Shown piece by piece: positions 32,922-45,400 of a stretch of 64,000 bases of DNA. The position numbers and the translations under genes were made by a program. The stretch's first letter is position 1. Each line of letters opens with the position of its first letter. This DNA comes from Cladochytrium replicatum. Its lineage: Eukaryota; Chytridiomycota; Chytridiomycetes; Cladochytriales; Cladochytriaceae. Location of the stretch: contig JAHLKD010000048.1 in NCBI GenBank assembly GCA_025526935.1, forward strand, positions 248,001 through 312,000, written 5' to 3'. The notes under the pieces were generated by a model. It saw only the letters and a program-made list of their open reading frames with translations, did no database searches and was not told the origin of the DNA.

Positions 32922-33994
32922 TCATGCGTCTCGTGAAGGTTCAGGTCTAGGTGGTGAAGCAGGTACAGAGTTGCCATTCGGTCGTGGAGGTAGAGCAGGC
33001 GGATTTGTTTCGTTTCCATCAATGATTCCTCCTTTGGGCTCTCCAACTGCCGCTTTCGCCTCATCCTCCATCGCCTTTTCCTTTGCAAGCTGTATTCCCC
33101 TGCGACCTGCGGCAATCTGCAACTCCTTGTTCAATTTCACCGGGTAAAACAACTCATTCTCCAGATCAAGCTTGAACAACCGAATCTCGCAGTTTTCTGT
33201 CGTAAGAAACATCAGTCAGCAACCCTAACTCCTTGAAACAGGGGAAATATGGAAACTCACTGTACATCGTCCTCAAGATTATGTTCCCCATTGTTGACCA
33301 AAACCCGGACGCGAGCATCCCCAAGAACCCACCATGCGATACCAACAGCACCGATTTCTCCTCTCGCGCCGCAATCCACTTCCTCAACCTCCTCGCCCTC
33401 TCATCCAGCGCTCGCGGGCCTGCCTCGTCCTTCGTCTTCAACCACCACTCCTCCCCCGGAAAATGGACCTCCCGCGTCTTCTCACTGACGCCCTTCAACG
33501 CCTCAAACTCGCCGAGCAGGATCGACAACGACGAGCCCACATCAGATGGCCACGACCCTGCTTCCTGCAGATCGGGGACCAGGTACCCGTGGATTTTATC
33601 CGCGGAGCAATTTGAGACGTCGAAGGACAAAGAGTCGCCAAGGGCGAGGACCGCGGTGTGGATCGTGCGCTTCATCGGGGAGACGTAGACGGCGTCCAAG
33701 GGGAATGCGCGCTGGGATGGGGTTGAGTGAAGTTCAGAGAGGAGGCGGGCGACTTCGGGTTGTGAGGCGATTTCGCAAAGGGCTGCGGAGACGCTGAGGG
33801 CTTGGAGTTGGCCGAGGGTGGTCAGGGGCGGGTCGTGGAGGTTCATGTTCATGGTGACGTTGTGGAGTGCCTCGCCGTGCCGGAGGGTCCATATGAGCTA
33901 CAAGAGAGAGGAGATGTTAAAGGTGAAAGCTGAGCGAGGCGCCGTTGCAGGCTAATGCCATGCAAAGGTTTTTTGATACCTTGAAAGGTTTCAT
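32922..33994 (-). CDS. Histidine phosphatase family protein (phosphoglycerate mutase-like) 1
   Basis: The first coding exon is only 15 nt (MKPFK, from 33994), joined in phase to LIWTLRHGEALHNV. RHG with the following E is the catalytic phospho-His motif. Supporting features are AVYVSPMKRTIHTA (second Arg), LPDLQEAGSWPSD and LLVSHGGFLGML (second catalytic His). Spacing and the ENCEIRLFKLD ending resemble the plant-type phosphoglycerate-mutase-like proteins rather than glycolytic enzymes. The C-terminus from about 33100 is Pro-rich and probably disordered (NETNPPALPPRPNGNSVPA). The substrate is unknown. A longer upstream ATG (34031) gives the wrong splice phase, which is why 33994 was chosen. 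Confidence 0.85.
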
Positions 33995-34143
33995 TGAAGT
34001 TGGAAGGGAGGTGGCGTGAAACGGACGTCATGCATATTCAAAAATCTCTAGTAACGAAAATGGAGCAAAGACCTGATTGAACGGGGAAAAAAACATGGCT
34101 ATCTCATTCAAAAACGACTGACCGACACGTCCAGTTTATCATC

Positions 34144-34745
34144 CTAATGCCCGTGATCATGCTCCTCGTTCTCAAGTTCCTCCAATTGCGCTTTCAACTC
34201 TGCAATCTTGAGCCCAACCCGTCGATTCACCTCCTCTCTCTCTCCCGGTGTCGGCATCGATTCCAGCAACGATGCATACGATTCTAACGCCTCGCTGACC
34301 GACTATCGCGAATCAAACACTCAGCGACAAGTTAACCACTCCCGCATTGCTAGTACCTTCTTGGCGGCCTCGAAATCGTCATGGAAGTAAATTGACCCGT
34401 GCGAATCCCGTGCGTACTCGAGCTTTGTTTTCAAACACATATCAAGAATCAAAGGTTTTGGTTAGAACGTGGCTGCGATGTTAAGAAAAAGTCGCATTCT
34501 CATACGTCGTCTCGTGCAAGCATTACTAAGTTTGTTACAAACTCAAGTTTGGAGTCGAGTGAAAGCGGAGCTGGGTCAGTGGAGTAATATCGGACTCGAG
34601 AGGAACTGAATGTTCGAAGAAAGTCTACGGAGTGTGGCCAGGAAATTGGCCGTGAATGCGACCGAGGTAAAAGTCGGGCGACATTTGTGCTACCGATGTA
34701 TGTACGCTGTGAACGCAGAAGCAAACGAGCTGTTTGTCGGTGCAT
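34144..34745 (-). CDS. Small probable mitochondrial protein, unknown function
   Basis: Three exons give a protein of roughly 150 residues. The start at 34745 (MHRQTARLLLRSQRTYIGST) has many Arg and Ser and no acidic residues for about 50 positions, ending FSSSRVRYYS, a typical mitochondrial presequence with a likely cleavage site. The mature part reads SKLEFVTNLVMLARDD, then after an intron LEYARDSHGSIYFHDDFEAA, then after a second intron SVSEALESYASLLESM and a charged tail with ELENEEHDHGH before the stop at 34144. I do not recognise the family. The mature part is short and helical, perhaps an assembly factor or subunit. It lies 149 bp upstream of the histidine phosphatase gene on the same strand. 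Confidence 0.6.
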
Positions 34746-36439
34746 TTCACACTTCGACACCTGTGAAAACAAGCCACAACCTAGGTGTAATGCTCAGATT
34801 GAAAACTAAAGTACCATCATATCCCAAGAATCCTCAGTAGAACCACACTGCAATCGCTCAATCAAAGGACCGAAACGTTCCAAACTCGAGCAAGGCTCAA
34901 ACACCAAGTGAGTTCAAAGAACCAGAAGCGTCCCCAATCGAAACCAAAATGCCCGTATGTTTCCACCAAGCGGATTCCCCGCAAGAATACACTTGCGCGT
35001 TAAGACTGGGGAATATCTGGTTTCGCGGTTTTCTGTCATCATCGCATGCAAATCCAAACAACTCTCCATCGACCATTTCACGCATCAATTTGTTTCTTTC
35101 ACCATGATTGCTTAGGCGTGTTTGTTTCTCTCAAGGATTTCGCCTGTATGCTTTGGCTAAATGTCGCACATTCGGGGATTAGATGCCCCCAGTTCACGGA
35201 AGCGTGGAAGGGGATGGGAGTGAAAGTGGATGCACGTTAACACTGCCACAGCGGAGTGACCCGTAATGGTGGAGCAGCTGAGAGCACTTTCTCAATATTG
35301 CAATCGTCGGATGTGCTAAGGTCGTTTTTTTCTATCACAGATAGAATCTAGTGAAGGATATCAGCTCGCCCTTTTAACGACCACTGGTCAAAACAACAGT
35401 TCCCAAACAAAACAGTCCAAAAACTTTAACGTCAGAACAAGCCGAGCGACAAGAAACAAACAAGCAAACAACGAATCAATCAAGACAACGAGAGTGATTG
35501 TCGGATTGAATCCGACAGCCAAAAACAGCCACAAAGACAAGTTTGCTGTATGTCTTTAACAGGCTAACTTTCAACACCGCACCTGGTGACCTGATGGGCA
35601 GTATGTTTTGCAGTTTAGACCAACGCATTATATCGTAAAATGAATGTACTTCACTGACTGTATTGAGGTAAACGGATTCCTCTTTATGAGACAAGAAAAT
35701 GGGTGGAAACTTCTAGAAAGAAGATAAAAGAAAAAAGCAAAACACAATAGAAAGAAGATAAAAGAAAAAAGCAAAACACAACAGCAAACTTTGGGTTGTC
35801 AGTAGCGAATGAGTGGTTCATGTGTGATCAAGTTTTTTCAAACTATTGGTGTTTTGACACTATTTTTCTTTCAGCAAGTCGTGATAGCCTGAGCAATCCA
35901 CAGCCGTATTGTTGGTTCATTGTACATTTTTCTGGCCAAGGTATTTCTCGCAACCAGCACCGAATCGATTTGTATGTATACGAAAGGTAAGAACAATTGT
36001 GGCTCACGTCATGGGAGAGCTCGTCCAAGCAAATTCGACGATTGTGCATATCAATAATAATATTTATTGTTCATATAAAATGTCAGACACGCTCAGCTCC
36101 ACGTGACCGCTCTAGCAATCAGCCGTCGCCAGCCAGCCTTCGGCAATCCCCCTCTTAAGCGCTGTGCTTTGCCCGATCCCAACTACCGTCCAGTCTGTGC
36201 ACTCCTTGGCTCCTCTCAGCTACGTGTCTCTCAGTACCCGTACCATTCCTTAATACCTGCATCGCCCCTTTTTGCGAGATTAATCTCCGCATTCCCCATT
36301 GCCGCACACCACTGCCACTTTCGCGAGGCTGCCCCTGCTCAGACCCACCAACCAGATCACATCCAAACTACTCCTCTGTGAGTTTGTGTGTTTAGCCTGT
36401 GGCAATATCCCCTCACCTCCCCATCTTCCTCAAATAATC
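34746..36439. other. Intergenic, no gene supported; contains a 34-bp tandem repeat
   Basis: About 1.7 kb upstream of homeodomain gene 1. Short ORFs exist (for example minus strand 35088-34897) but none shows a recognisable domain. A 34-bp unit starting AGAAAGAAGATAAAAG is duplicated in tandem at 35715-35782 with one or two differences. The 3' half should hold the promoter of the homeodomain gene. Confidence 0.4.
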
Positions 36440-38814
36440 ATGCCCGCTCCAAATCCACCTCCAGACTCGCCGCCTATTATGGGTTTGTCCGGAACGAGCT
36501 CGCCCTCATCCGCTCGCAAACGCTCCATCCACGAGCTCGCTGAATCTGACCTCTCCATCTTTCAAAATCCTTCCGACCCTCCCCGAAAGAAATCAATAAC
36601 GTCGGAACTCGCGGATGCACTGTCTGACCTTTCTATGCCTGCCTCTGGAAGCTCAACGAGCAGTAGCCCAACCTCCCAATCTGCTGCACTGTTTGGCTAC
36701 CACACCGAACAAAACGATGCTTCGAATCAAAGCGGCGCTTTCCTAACAGGCGCATGGGGGGGGCTAAGATTTACCGATGAACCAGAAAATGGTTTGGTTG
36801 CCGTTGACGCTATGAATGTGGAGTTTGTCGTAGCAGAGCCGGATGCGGGATTTTTCGGAGTCGATGTGTCCGCACATCCAATTCCTCCCCAGCTGTCTAC
36901 CCAAAATCAATTCACTGCCGTATCCCAAAGCCTCCCTACTCCCACATCCACTCCGTTGGTCGCCCAGCAGACCTCCAGCCCTTCCCGCCACCGACGAACC
37001 CAATCGGATGCAATCCCACGCCGAGAGCCCCTTGCTCCCGTCCCGCCAGCATTTCCACCGGGATATTTTGCCTCCGCCGCTGCTCAACGGAGAAAATCTG
37101 CTGATTCTACATCGTCAAATCCGTCTGGCTCGTCAGACACCGTTTCCTTTGGCGAACACGGTACACCCCGACAGTAGACTCCCAAATTTTTGATCTGATC
37201 ATTGTTTATCCCTTTGTCCATATAGACTTTGATGGTCCTGAGGGAGGTGCGTCGTTTTCCAAAAATAGCAGCTCTACATGGAACGCTAGTACGTCTGCCA
37301 CAAGTGCAGATCAATCCTCCGCATCAAAGAAGCGTACTCGAGCGACTACTGAACAGCTTGCTCTCCTCGAGAGCACTTTTGCAGCTAACCAGACACCCCC
37401 CGGAACTGTAAGGAGACAGCTTGCGATTATGTGCGGGATGAGCGAGCGAAGCGTTCAGGTTTGTAAAAACAGTTGCAGACTCTTTTCATAGCTCCATGTG
37501 CTAATACTGATGCTCAAGGTGTGGTTCCAAAATCGCCGGGCCAGGACACGTCTTGCACAACGGAAAGTTCAGCAGACTGCCGCGGTTCAGGAACGCGTTG
37601 CAGCTATTGTTGCAGCCCATGCCCAATTAAGGACCGTCAAGCCAGAAACAGCCAGTTCTTCGAGCCCCTCATCGCAGGCCGCCGATGTAACGCCAGCATC
37701 AGTATCACCCTCGTTGTCAGTTACCGAGGACGCGGCAACGAGCTCAGATTTCGCAGTCTCGTTCTCTGGGGAAACCCTGAGCATTGGCACCTGGCTCCGA
37801 ACAAAGACCGTCGATGCCCAAGGCGTTGTTCTGTCTAACATCCGCTGCGGCGCAAACATCACCACGCGTGAGTTGATATGGCAGATTTCCGACTCTGGCA
37901 ACCTCTACCGCATCGTCGTCCCCTTTGACCACATCACCCGGATCGAGATCCGACCGGGCACCAACCCCTCCGAAGCACAGATGATTGTCGACCTCAGCAC
38001 TCTCCCCTACTTCCTCACCTCCGAGCTCCTTAGCCCCGTGGCTGGCTCAACCACCAGCGTCCCAGGCTGGGTCCCCTGCTGCGACTTCTCGGAGAACGCG
38101 CAGGCCTCGACGATCCTCCGACACGTCATCCGTGGCGCTCAAAGGTATCTCGAGAAGGAATTGTTCATGCTTATGCGTGCGGACTCTTGGATCCAGAGCA
38201 CTGCGGTGTCCAGTGGGTTGGTTCTGCACACGCCTGGGATGACGTCGGACGCGTTGCGCAGGAACTCGTGTCCGGACTTGCTCCTGCTCTCGGGTATGAA
38301 CACGCACGCCGCTTTCCCGACGTCACCTTTGAACATGTTTCCGAAATCACCGCTCGCGGCGTTCCCTGGTGGAGTCACCCCCGAGTCCGCACAGACGCCG
38401 AATCCCGTCGCCGACACACACGCGGCACCGATCCCGTTCATCGACACGGTTTCCCTGCCAGTTGCGACGATTGTGCAGCCGCAAACCGTGTTTCTGTCCC
38501 CCTACGCAACATTTCCGACGCCTGTTGCGCCCGCACGTACCGCGCCCGAGACGATATGGACGCCGAGCGGGCCGACGTTCCCAACGACGACGCTGATGAT
38601 CCCGCAGCAGCAGGCTCAGCAGCCGCAGTACGTGAGCATTGCGCCGGCGGGCGGGATGTATGCGCACATGGTACCGGTTGGGATGGTTGCGCCGCAGAGT
38701 GAGCCGAGGACGGTTGCGACGACGCCGGTTTCGACGGGACCGGTGTTTTTCACGACGACGACTCCGACGACTACAGTAACGACGGAGGGCGGGTCGACTG
38801 TGATGGGGTGGTGA
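36440..38814 (+). CDS. Homeodomain transcription factor 1
   Basis: Three exons: 36440-37160, 37226-37458 and 37519-38814, with consistent GT-AG sites and phases; about 750 residues. A Ser/Pro-rich N-terminal region with possible nuclear signals (SARKRSIHELAE, DPPRKKSI) precedes the homeodomain KKRTRATTEQLALLESTF...MCGMSERSVQ, which continues across the second intron as VWFQNRRARTRLAQRK. W48, F49, N51 and R53 of the recognition helix are all present. Downstream a conserved-looking block starts LSIGTWLRTKTVDAQG and continues LIWQISDSGNLYRIVVPFDH; I recall similar post-homeodomain blocks in other fungal homeodomain proteins. The C-terminus is Pro/Thr-rich and low in complexity. It acts in the nucleus; targets are unknown. 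The start follows CAATAATC and is in frame with an open upstream stretch, so a longer form is possible. Confidence 0.88.
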
Positions 38815-40535
38815 AATGCATTTTTGCGGTTTTAGGTGTTTCGGATTTGCAGTGAATGTTTTGCACTCCAACCGACCTTTGCGAACGCAGCTTTTTTTGG
38901 AGGATACATTTGTTTTTTCTTGTTTTTAGTGCGGTGGATTGTCGAAGGAAAAACATTAGTGTAGTTTTTTAGGCTGTGATTCGCTTTTTTTGGTGTTTGG
39001 TTTTCGCTATTCTCTTCTTAGCCATACCTTGTATGGCTTTTTTTCCATGTAGATACTTCTTCTGGACCTTTTAGTTTTCCCCGCCTCGCTATGAACAATG
39101 TTTTTTTCGTCGTTGTTGACGCATAGCGAGTGCGGGACCCCTCTTCTTGCCCTTTCTATCCTAACCTTCATAGTTGGCCGTTCTGGGATGCCCATTTCCC
39201 CATAACATCATTTGCTTTTCCAACTCTTTCTTGGGGACCTCAAAACATCTTACCTTGCTTTTAGTTCACCTTTTATCACACTCTTCGCTTTTCCAGCCCT
39301 CCCACCTCACCCACTCCGTTGCTAAATTGTTCATTGGAATAAGAAAAGTGCAGTTTTTAGTCAGGTTCTCTTCCAAATTGTGCGTTATCTGCAAACCTCC
39401 CTCTCTCAATCACACGACACTCCATTTTTTCCTGGAGCACAACAACCCAAGCAGAAGACAATGCTCTACGTTTCTCCTACAGTTACACACTCGCAAACGT
39501 ACGCACTCTTTGACACTTCTGGATTGACTGCACTTACCATGTTCCATATTCAACTATTTTTTGGATCTCTTAATGCAACATCTTTTGATTTTGGTGTGCG
39601 GCAGTTTTAGGACTTACTCTTTTTGTTTAGTTTTTTCGGTCGGAGAAAATAGTAATTTGGTGTACACACTCTCCCTAGCAATGTCCACAACACGACAAAA
39701 ACATCAACTCATTCTTCTCTCGGCATTTTTTTTGTCCTTTTGTTCTTTGCTATGTATTGGTTTGTTTTTCATCTGTTCCGTCTTTTTGCTTTGTGGGTAG
39801 GGTAAGTCACTTGGTAGGGTCGAGTTTTTTCTTTTTTTTGAGGGCAAGGAAGTATGGTTTGGGTTCAATTGGGGTGCGCACTTTCTTGTTCAAGGCGGAG
39901 AATTTGGATTTTTGGAACTTAGCTATGAGTTTTTGTGTCCCATTGGAAAATTGTTTTAGCGTTGTTTCGTTCTTCGTCTCCTGGCAAGAGAACGAGGAAA
40001 AACTGGTGTACTTGTCCCTGAATCGTCCATTCTTTTTTGATTTTCGTTTCCTTTGTGGTAGTGATTAGTTTAGAGCTAGGACAGATCAAAAAAAGAAAAA
40101 GTTGAAACCTTTTGACTTTCCTTTCCCTTTTCTGTGGAGCGTTTAAAACGACGACTGCTGTTGGTGATTCTATGAGAATCCGTTTCTGGGCAAACTGGCC
40201 AAGTATGTCTTCACTTGTTTTAGACAAAGCATTTCTTCTTTTTTTTTGGGATGGCACCATGAGTTTTTCCTTTTTACCAATCCGTCCACACAGATATCCG
40301 ATCAACAACCCCTTTCCCCTCCTTTTTACCCCGGTCTCATGGTGCCATCATTTTCGCTGAAAATGATCTCCGCGTGTTTTGCGCAACTCTAATCCCTCAT
40401 ATTGCAAGCCGGAACATCTCAATCTTTTTTGGAATGAAAATACTATTGTTTTCAAACAGACATAAAGACCAAAAACGCTCCGCAGAAAAGTCCGATCACC
40501 AGGAACACAGGTGTCCTTCAACCAAAAAAAACAAA
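38815..40535. other. Intergenic, T-rich, between convergent genes
   Basis: About 1.7 kb between the stop codons of homeodomain gene 1 (plus) and signal peptide peptidase (minus). It is T-rich on the plus strand with many homopolymer runs. Small ORFs are hydrophobic only because TTT codons dominate. I see no supported gene, RNA or repeat. Confidence 0.4.
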
Positions 40536-42400
40536 TCACTGCTTCTTCCCCTTCCGCTTCGACGGCGTCCCAGGCGATGCCATTTCTTCCTTTCCGGCAG
40601 GAACTTCCTGCACGCCCTCGGGCTCCGCAGATCCTTCCTTCTTCTTCCTGTGCTTCTTCTCCTTTCCGTCCTTGGCGGCGGCCGCAGCCTTCTCTTTCTC
40701 ACGACGCTCCTCGACTTCCTCTGGGACGTAGCTGAAGAGGCGGTTCCATTCACCGCGGGCGAGGGCGGTCAGGAGTGCGGACATGATGCAAGCTGGAGAA
40801 AGATAAAGAAGCGCAGGCTTTACACACAAGGTACAGTGGTCAGTTTCTACGATTAGCGGTAAAAAAGGATCTGGGTGTACCTGTGCAGCTTGGAAGGCGT
40901 GCATGACGACGATGGTGGTGACGAGACCGAGGGTGTAGAAGATGAAGCAGGTCGTGAAGTAGGGTTTGGGGAAGCTGTATGTTGCGGGGTTCTTCTTTCC
41001 AGCGGCGGTCTTGAGGTAGTTGTGATAATCGAATTGCAAGCACAGAGCCACGAAAATGCCTGTCCACCATAAAGTATCAGCGTCAAGGACAGAATAAAGT
41101 GAACTGCGTTACGTACCGGGGATGACAATGTCACCCAATCCAAGCATGGTGAAAGGTGTGCCCTTCTCCGGAACCTTCCACAATCCCTCCGCGAACAGTC
41201 CCAAAAAGTCTTTTGGGAACACGACCTTGATTGGGGCATCAAAGTTCCTCGCGACAGTGACCATCACGTCGGTGCCGAACACCCAGAAGATGTCGTACAC
41301 GAAGAGTGCTGCGAGGAGGACGATCCCGGTTGTGAAAGAGTCGAGGTTGAGGAGCTGGACTGCAGTTACGGAGAATGCCTCGCCAAGGACGTTGGAGACG
41401 ATCCAGTGCTTCGTGATGGCATAGTAGACTGTAAGCGCTGTGGAGAGGCCGAGAAGGGCGAAGTGGTGCATGCCGAAGCGCTGGGAGATGACCTCTGTTC
41501 AAACACACAAAGGTGAGAATGAATATCAATGATACTTATGTGAAGTCTAACCCTGACCCTTCTTGGTAAGGAGAAGGTGGTAGTCGCCTTTCAGCTCCCA
41601 TCCAGTGATCGCACGCCCGACGATGAGGAAGAGCTTGGTGGATGAGCCAACGCCCAAAACGCAGAAGTAAACGGTTAACAGAGTGTTGATCAGCTCTTTG
41701 TCGAGATAGGTGAACGCCAAGTAGAGTGAAAACAGGGTAATTGATCCGATAATGGGGAACCATTTAGCATCATTAAGCGAGAAGAATTCCGCTTCGTCCG
41801 AGTCGTCCTTTTCGTCTTTCGAACCAGACTTCTAAACGAAAACTTGAATCGGCCAATATATTCCCACACAATAGGTTTATCATACCTTCTTGTTGAGCTT
41901 AACCGCAGCGTGAGCGCCAAAGTAGATGGGCAAGAGGGCCATGATTCCGATTGCAACATATGCGAAAATCAAGCCGGGTTCCATGGACTGGAGCCTTTGA
42001 GCACCTTTTGCAAGCTCTTCCTCCACGTAGGTGCGATTGGATAGCTTTACATACTAGTGTACAATAACCCACAAAAAAAACAAGTCAGAGGCCTGCAAGT
42101 AATTATATCTGAGAGCGACATACAGTAAGGTTTGCTTGCGAATACACATGTGCGGTCAGCTCGGTCAAGTTCAATTTCTGCGCATTCGCTGTCCCATTAC
42201 GAAGCTTTGCGATCTTTTAATAGCAGTAACTTAGCACTAAACCAAACAATATACAGAGGTGATAGATCACAACGCACAGCAGTGGTGGAGATGTTTACGA
42301 ACGACTCTGCGATGACCGAGACGTTTGTCGCCAGCACCGTCTCTACGATCGCCGTGATGTTCCCTGCCACAAAGCTCTCCTTGATTGCGGTTATGTTCAT
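40536..42400 (-). CDS. Signal peptide peptidase, GxGD intramembrane aspartyl protease
   Basis: Multi-exon ER membrane protease that cleaves signal-peptide remnants and some tail-anchored proteins. The start at 42400 gives MNITAIKESFVAGNITAIVE, an N-terminal region with four N-glycosylation sequons in about 40 residues and no classical signal peptide. The next segments include GLIFAYVAIGIMALLPIYFG (TM) and WFPIIGSITLFSLYLAFTYL (TM). The catalytic motifs are YD in ALFVYDIFWVFGT (about 41290) and GLGD in FTMLGLGDIVIPG (about 41130), and the PAL motif is in KPALLYLSPACIM (about 40800). The cytosolic tail is highly charged (KDGKEKKHRKKKEG) and ends KGKKQ, which fits a KxKxx ER-retrieval signal. 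Gene order is head-to-head with villidin, with 45 bp between start codons. Confidence 0.92.
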
Positions 42401-42445
42401 CGTTTGTTTTCAGCGGCGGGGGCTTGTGGTCTTCACGTGTGGAGG
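42401..42445. promoter_or_regulatory. 45-bp gap between divergent start codons (signal peptide peptidase / villidin)
   Basis: Only 45 bp separate the ATG of signal peptide peptidase (minus) from the likely ATG of the villidin-like gene (plus, 42446). The two 5' untranslated regions or core promoters must overlap, unless one gene has an additional upstream 5' exon. A TTTTCAG sequence at 42406-42412 could be a 3' splice site for such an exon. Confidence 0.4.
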
Positions 42446-45400
42446 ATGAGTGGGAATTCCAAAGGGAGCGGCACACCCCAACTGAGCAGGTTCAAGAATG
42501 CATTCGGGGCATCGCCGGGGAAGACGATCTACACTAACGTGAAGACCGACTCGTCGGCACCGACGAAGCTGAAGGTGCGGCTGACCTGGGGTGGCTCTAG
42601 TCAGATTAGTGATCGTTTGTTGTGAGGATAGGCAAATGCAGATTTCTGTGCGATACCAACCGGGAACAATGGAAACATCGGCATATTCCCGTTACCCCCG
42701 GCAACGAGCGACACGACGACGATCAAGGTCGAGCACAAGATGCCCCTTGTCCTAGGTGCGCTTCCCTCGGCCCTTGCAAGGTTTTTGAGCTGACAATTTG
42801 TGCAACTGGGCAGCACATAACAAACAAATACAAGACTTTGAGTTTTCGCCTTTAGAGCCTTCGATCTTGGCCAGTTCGACACGGCATGACAATCTGATCC
42901 GGATTTGGAAGCTCCCGTCAGAGGAACTCCTGCAGACATATCCTCCCAACATGACGGGGAAAGAGGTCGAAGCTGCGAACATGTACCTCGCGGGGCATGA
43001 GAAAAAGGTCGAACTAATCAAGTTCCATCCAACTCTTGGGAACATCATGGCGACGGCATCGGCGTATGTTTAGGGGACATTATGGCTGGGGATGATTCGG
43101 GCTGAAATACATATGGTTGTTAGAGATACGACCGTACGATTGTGGGAGATAGAATCGCTGCAAGACAGAATCGTTTTGAACTCTGGCAACGATTGTCCAG
43201 CACAAAGTTTGACATTCGATTATTGCGGCGATAAGCTTGTCACCTCCACAACGGACGGGCAGCTCCATCTATACGACCCTCGCGCTTTTAAATCGCCTGT
43301 TGAGGTACTCAATGTTTGATCATCGAAGAACGGCCCTGAAAATGCTATTACTTTCTAGTCGATTCAAAGCGGCCATATAGCTGCGAAGAGCTGCCGTGTA
43401 TGTTGGCTCACGCCAGAAAATCTGTTTGTGAGCACTGGTTTCAAAGACAAAGGCGAGCGAGAGGTGCGTGTGTGGGACACCCGATTCTTGCGGAAGGACT
43501 CTGCGGAAGGAGACGTCGGGAACATCGGCGTGCCTTTGGCGGCGATCACAGCCGCCGGCACGGGTACTGCATTGTTGAATCCCCACTGGGATCCCGCATT
43601 GCCACTACTATACTGCACTTCTAAAGGTGAAGGAATCCGCCTTTACGAATTGGTGGAAAGCGAGTTGAAGTACATCAACATGCTGAAGGTTGACAAGCAA
43701 GCGGTACGTAAATGCTGTTGATGTTTGAGAGTTTTGAAGGAGCTGACCTTGATAATCTGATTAGACCGCATTTGATCTGTTGCCGAAAACGTTGTGTGTG
43801 ACATCTAAGTGCGAGATCGCTCGATTTTTGCGTCTTGGGTGGGCGTCATTTCATCAAATTGCCCAGCTTTCCTCCTGATGTTTCTATTTTGTTAGCACCG
43901 ACCACTCAATCGAAGCGACTTCGGTTTACATTCCGCGGGTGAACGGGGAGACAATTTTCCAAGAGGATCTCTATCCTCCAGTCGCATACGTCGACCCTGA
44001 CGTGAATGCCGCTCAGTGGTTTGATGACTACGAATCGATCGAGCCCATGATGGTGGATCTCTTTAAGGAACCTGGAAGCGTTGTGTCAAAACCTTCAGAG
44101 AAAGCACCAGAGAAATTGAGCGTGGAGGACGACAAGCTGAAAAGAAGAGCAAGCGTGACGCCGAGTGAGCTCACAGTCAAACGAACAACTACGTCGCGTC
44201 GGCGAACCATTTCGAGTCAAAATACTCCCGATCTTAAAACCCCCAACTCGGACGGTGGACCCGGTGATTCAGAGAAAACATTAGGCGCAATTCACCCCAA
44301 CCTGGCGTTGTACCGGGAAGGTTTCGTGGAAGTGGAACGGAAGGGAGGATGGTTCGGTAGCGTCTGGGAACGCCGGTACCTGTCGCTCAAGAAGACCAAG
44401 CTCTACGTCAGTGTCGATGCAGAGTCGGATTTGACATCAGAGTCATACCAGCTTGCCAACGTCATAAAGTTGCAAGGGACCACTATCGGGCCTGCAAATC
44501 CACCGAAAAACACTCCAAACATCAACTATTCCAATCAAATTGGAATCATTATGGTCCAAAACGATGGAGCCACGATAAAGTTTAAGACTGCTTCTCAGGC
44601 TGATCGCGATGCCTGGCTAGAAGCACTCAAGAGCGCTCGGGAAATTGCTGGAGGAGGATCAAAGTACAACATTGGACCGGCGGAGGGAGGGGCAGAGCCG
44701 AAGAAGGAAGAGAAATCAAACTCGAAGAAGAAGGGTGCTGACAGCAATACGCGAATCCTTGTAGGAAACCGTGAAGGAGCGGCATTGATCGGTCAGCTGC
44801 AACTTCTCTCGAGTGATCAACCACCCGCGAACGCCAAGGGATATACAGCTGCCGGCAATACGGTGATCAATCCAAATGCTTTGCCCTGGTCAAACCAGTT
44901 TGTGGTGCTCGACGATGATGGACTGCTTCATCTTTACCCACCAGATATTAAGGAGTATGTGCAAGGGAAGCCACCTCTGGAGACGCTGATGCTCTCCAAC
45001 GCAATCTCTGTCCGATTGACGGATATAACTGGTGGTGGACATGCAGATATTACTGAATCGCTCGGATCTCCTGGCGGGATCGCTCTGACCATCTTCCAAA
45101 TCAACACCACAAAACGTTCGGTTTTCTTCCGGGTCCGTAAGGCACATGAAGCTGCCAACTGGGTGCTGGAGATCAGACGTGTGATCATGTCGAAGTGCAT
45201 CATGCCAGCAGTGACAATGGTCTCAAACGAATGCGTTGAGGGATACGTGGAGCTGGGTCCGGTTGTAGTACCCCCTGCTCCCGTTGGTGGCGGAACCATC
45301 CCGTCGGTAATGTCGAAAGTGCCTGCGATCCCGTCAATCCCACCACCTCGAAACGAAGCATACCTTGCCGCCATCATGGGACCGCTTACCTCTGGTGGCC

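Noticed and set aside
33849-34031. Upstream ATG at 34031 as start of histidine phosphatase 1
   Set aside because: That frame enters the first intron in the wrong phase for LIWTLRHGE. The ATG at 33994 (MKPFK) splices in phase.
34897-35088. Minus-strand ORF of 63 codons
   Set aside because: No recognisable domain, no splice partners found, and it sits alone in a long intergenic stretch.
39000-40500. Several hydrophobic ORFs that resemble membrane proteins
   Set aside because: The DNA is T-rich, so Phe and Leu codons dominate by composition. No start context, motif or splice structure supports a gene.
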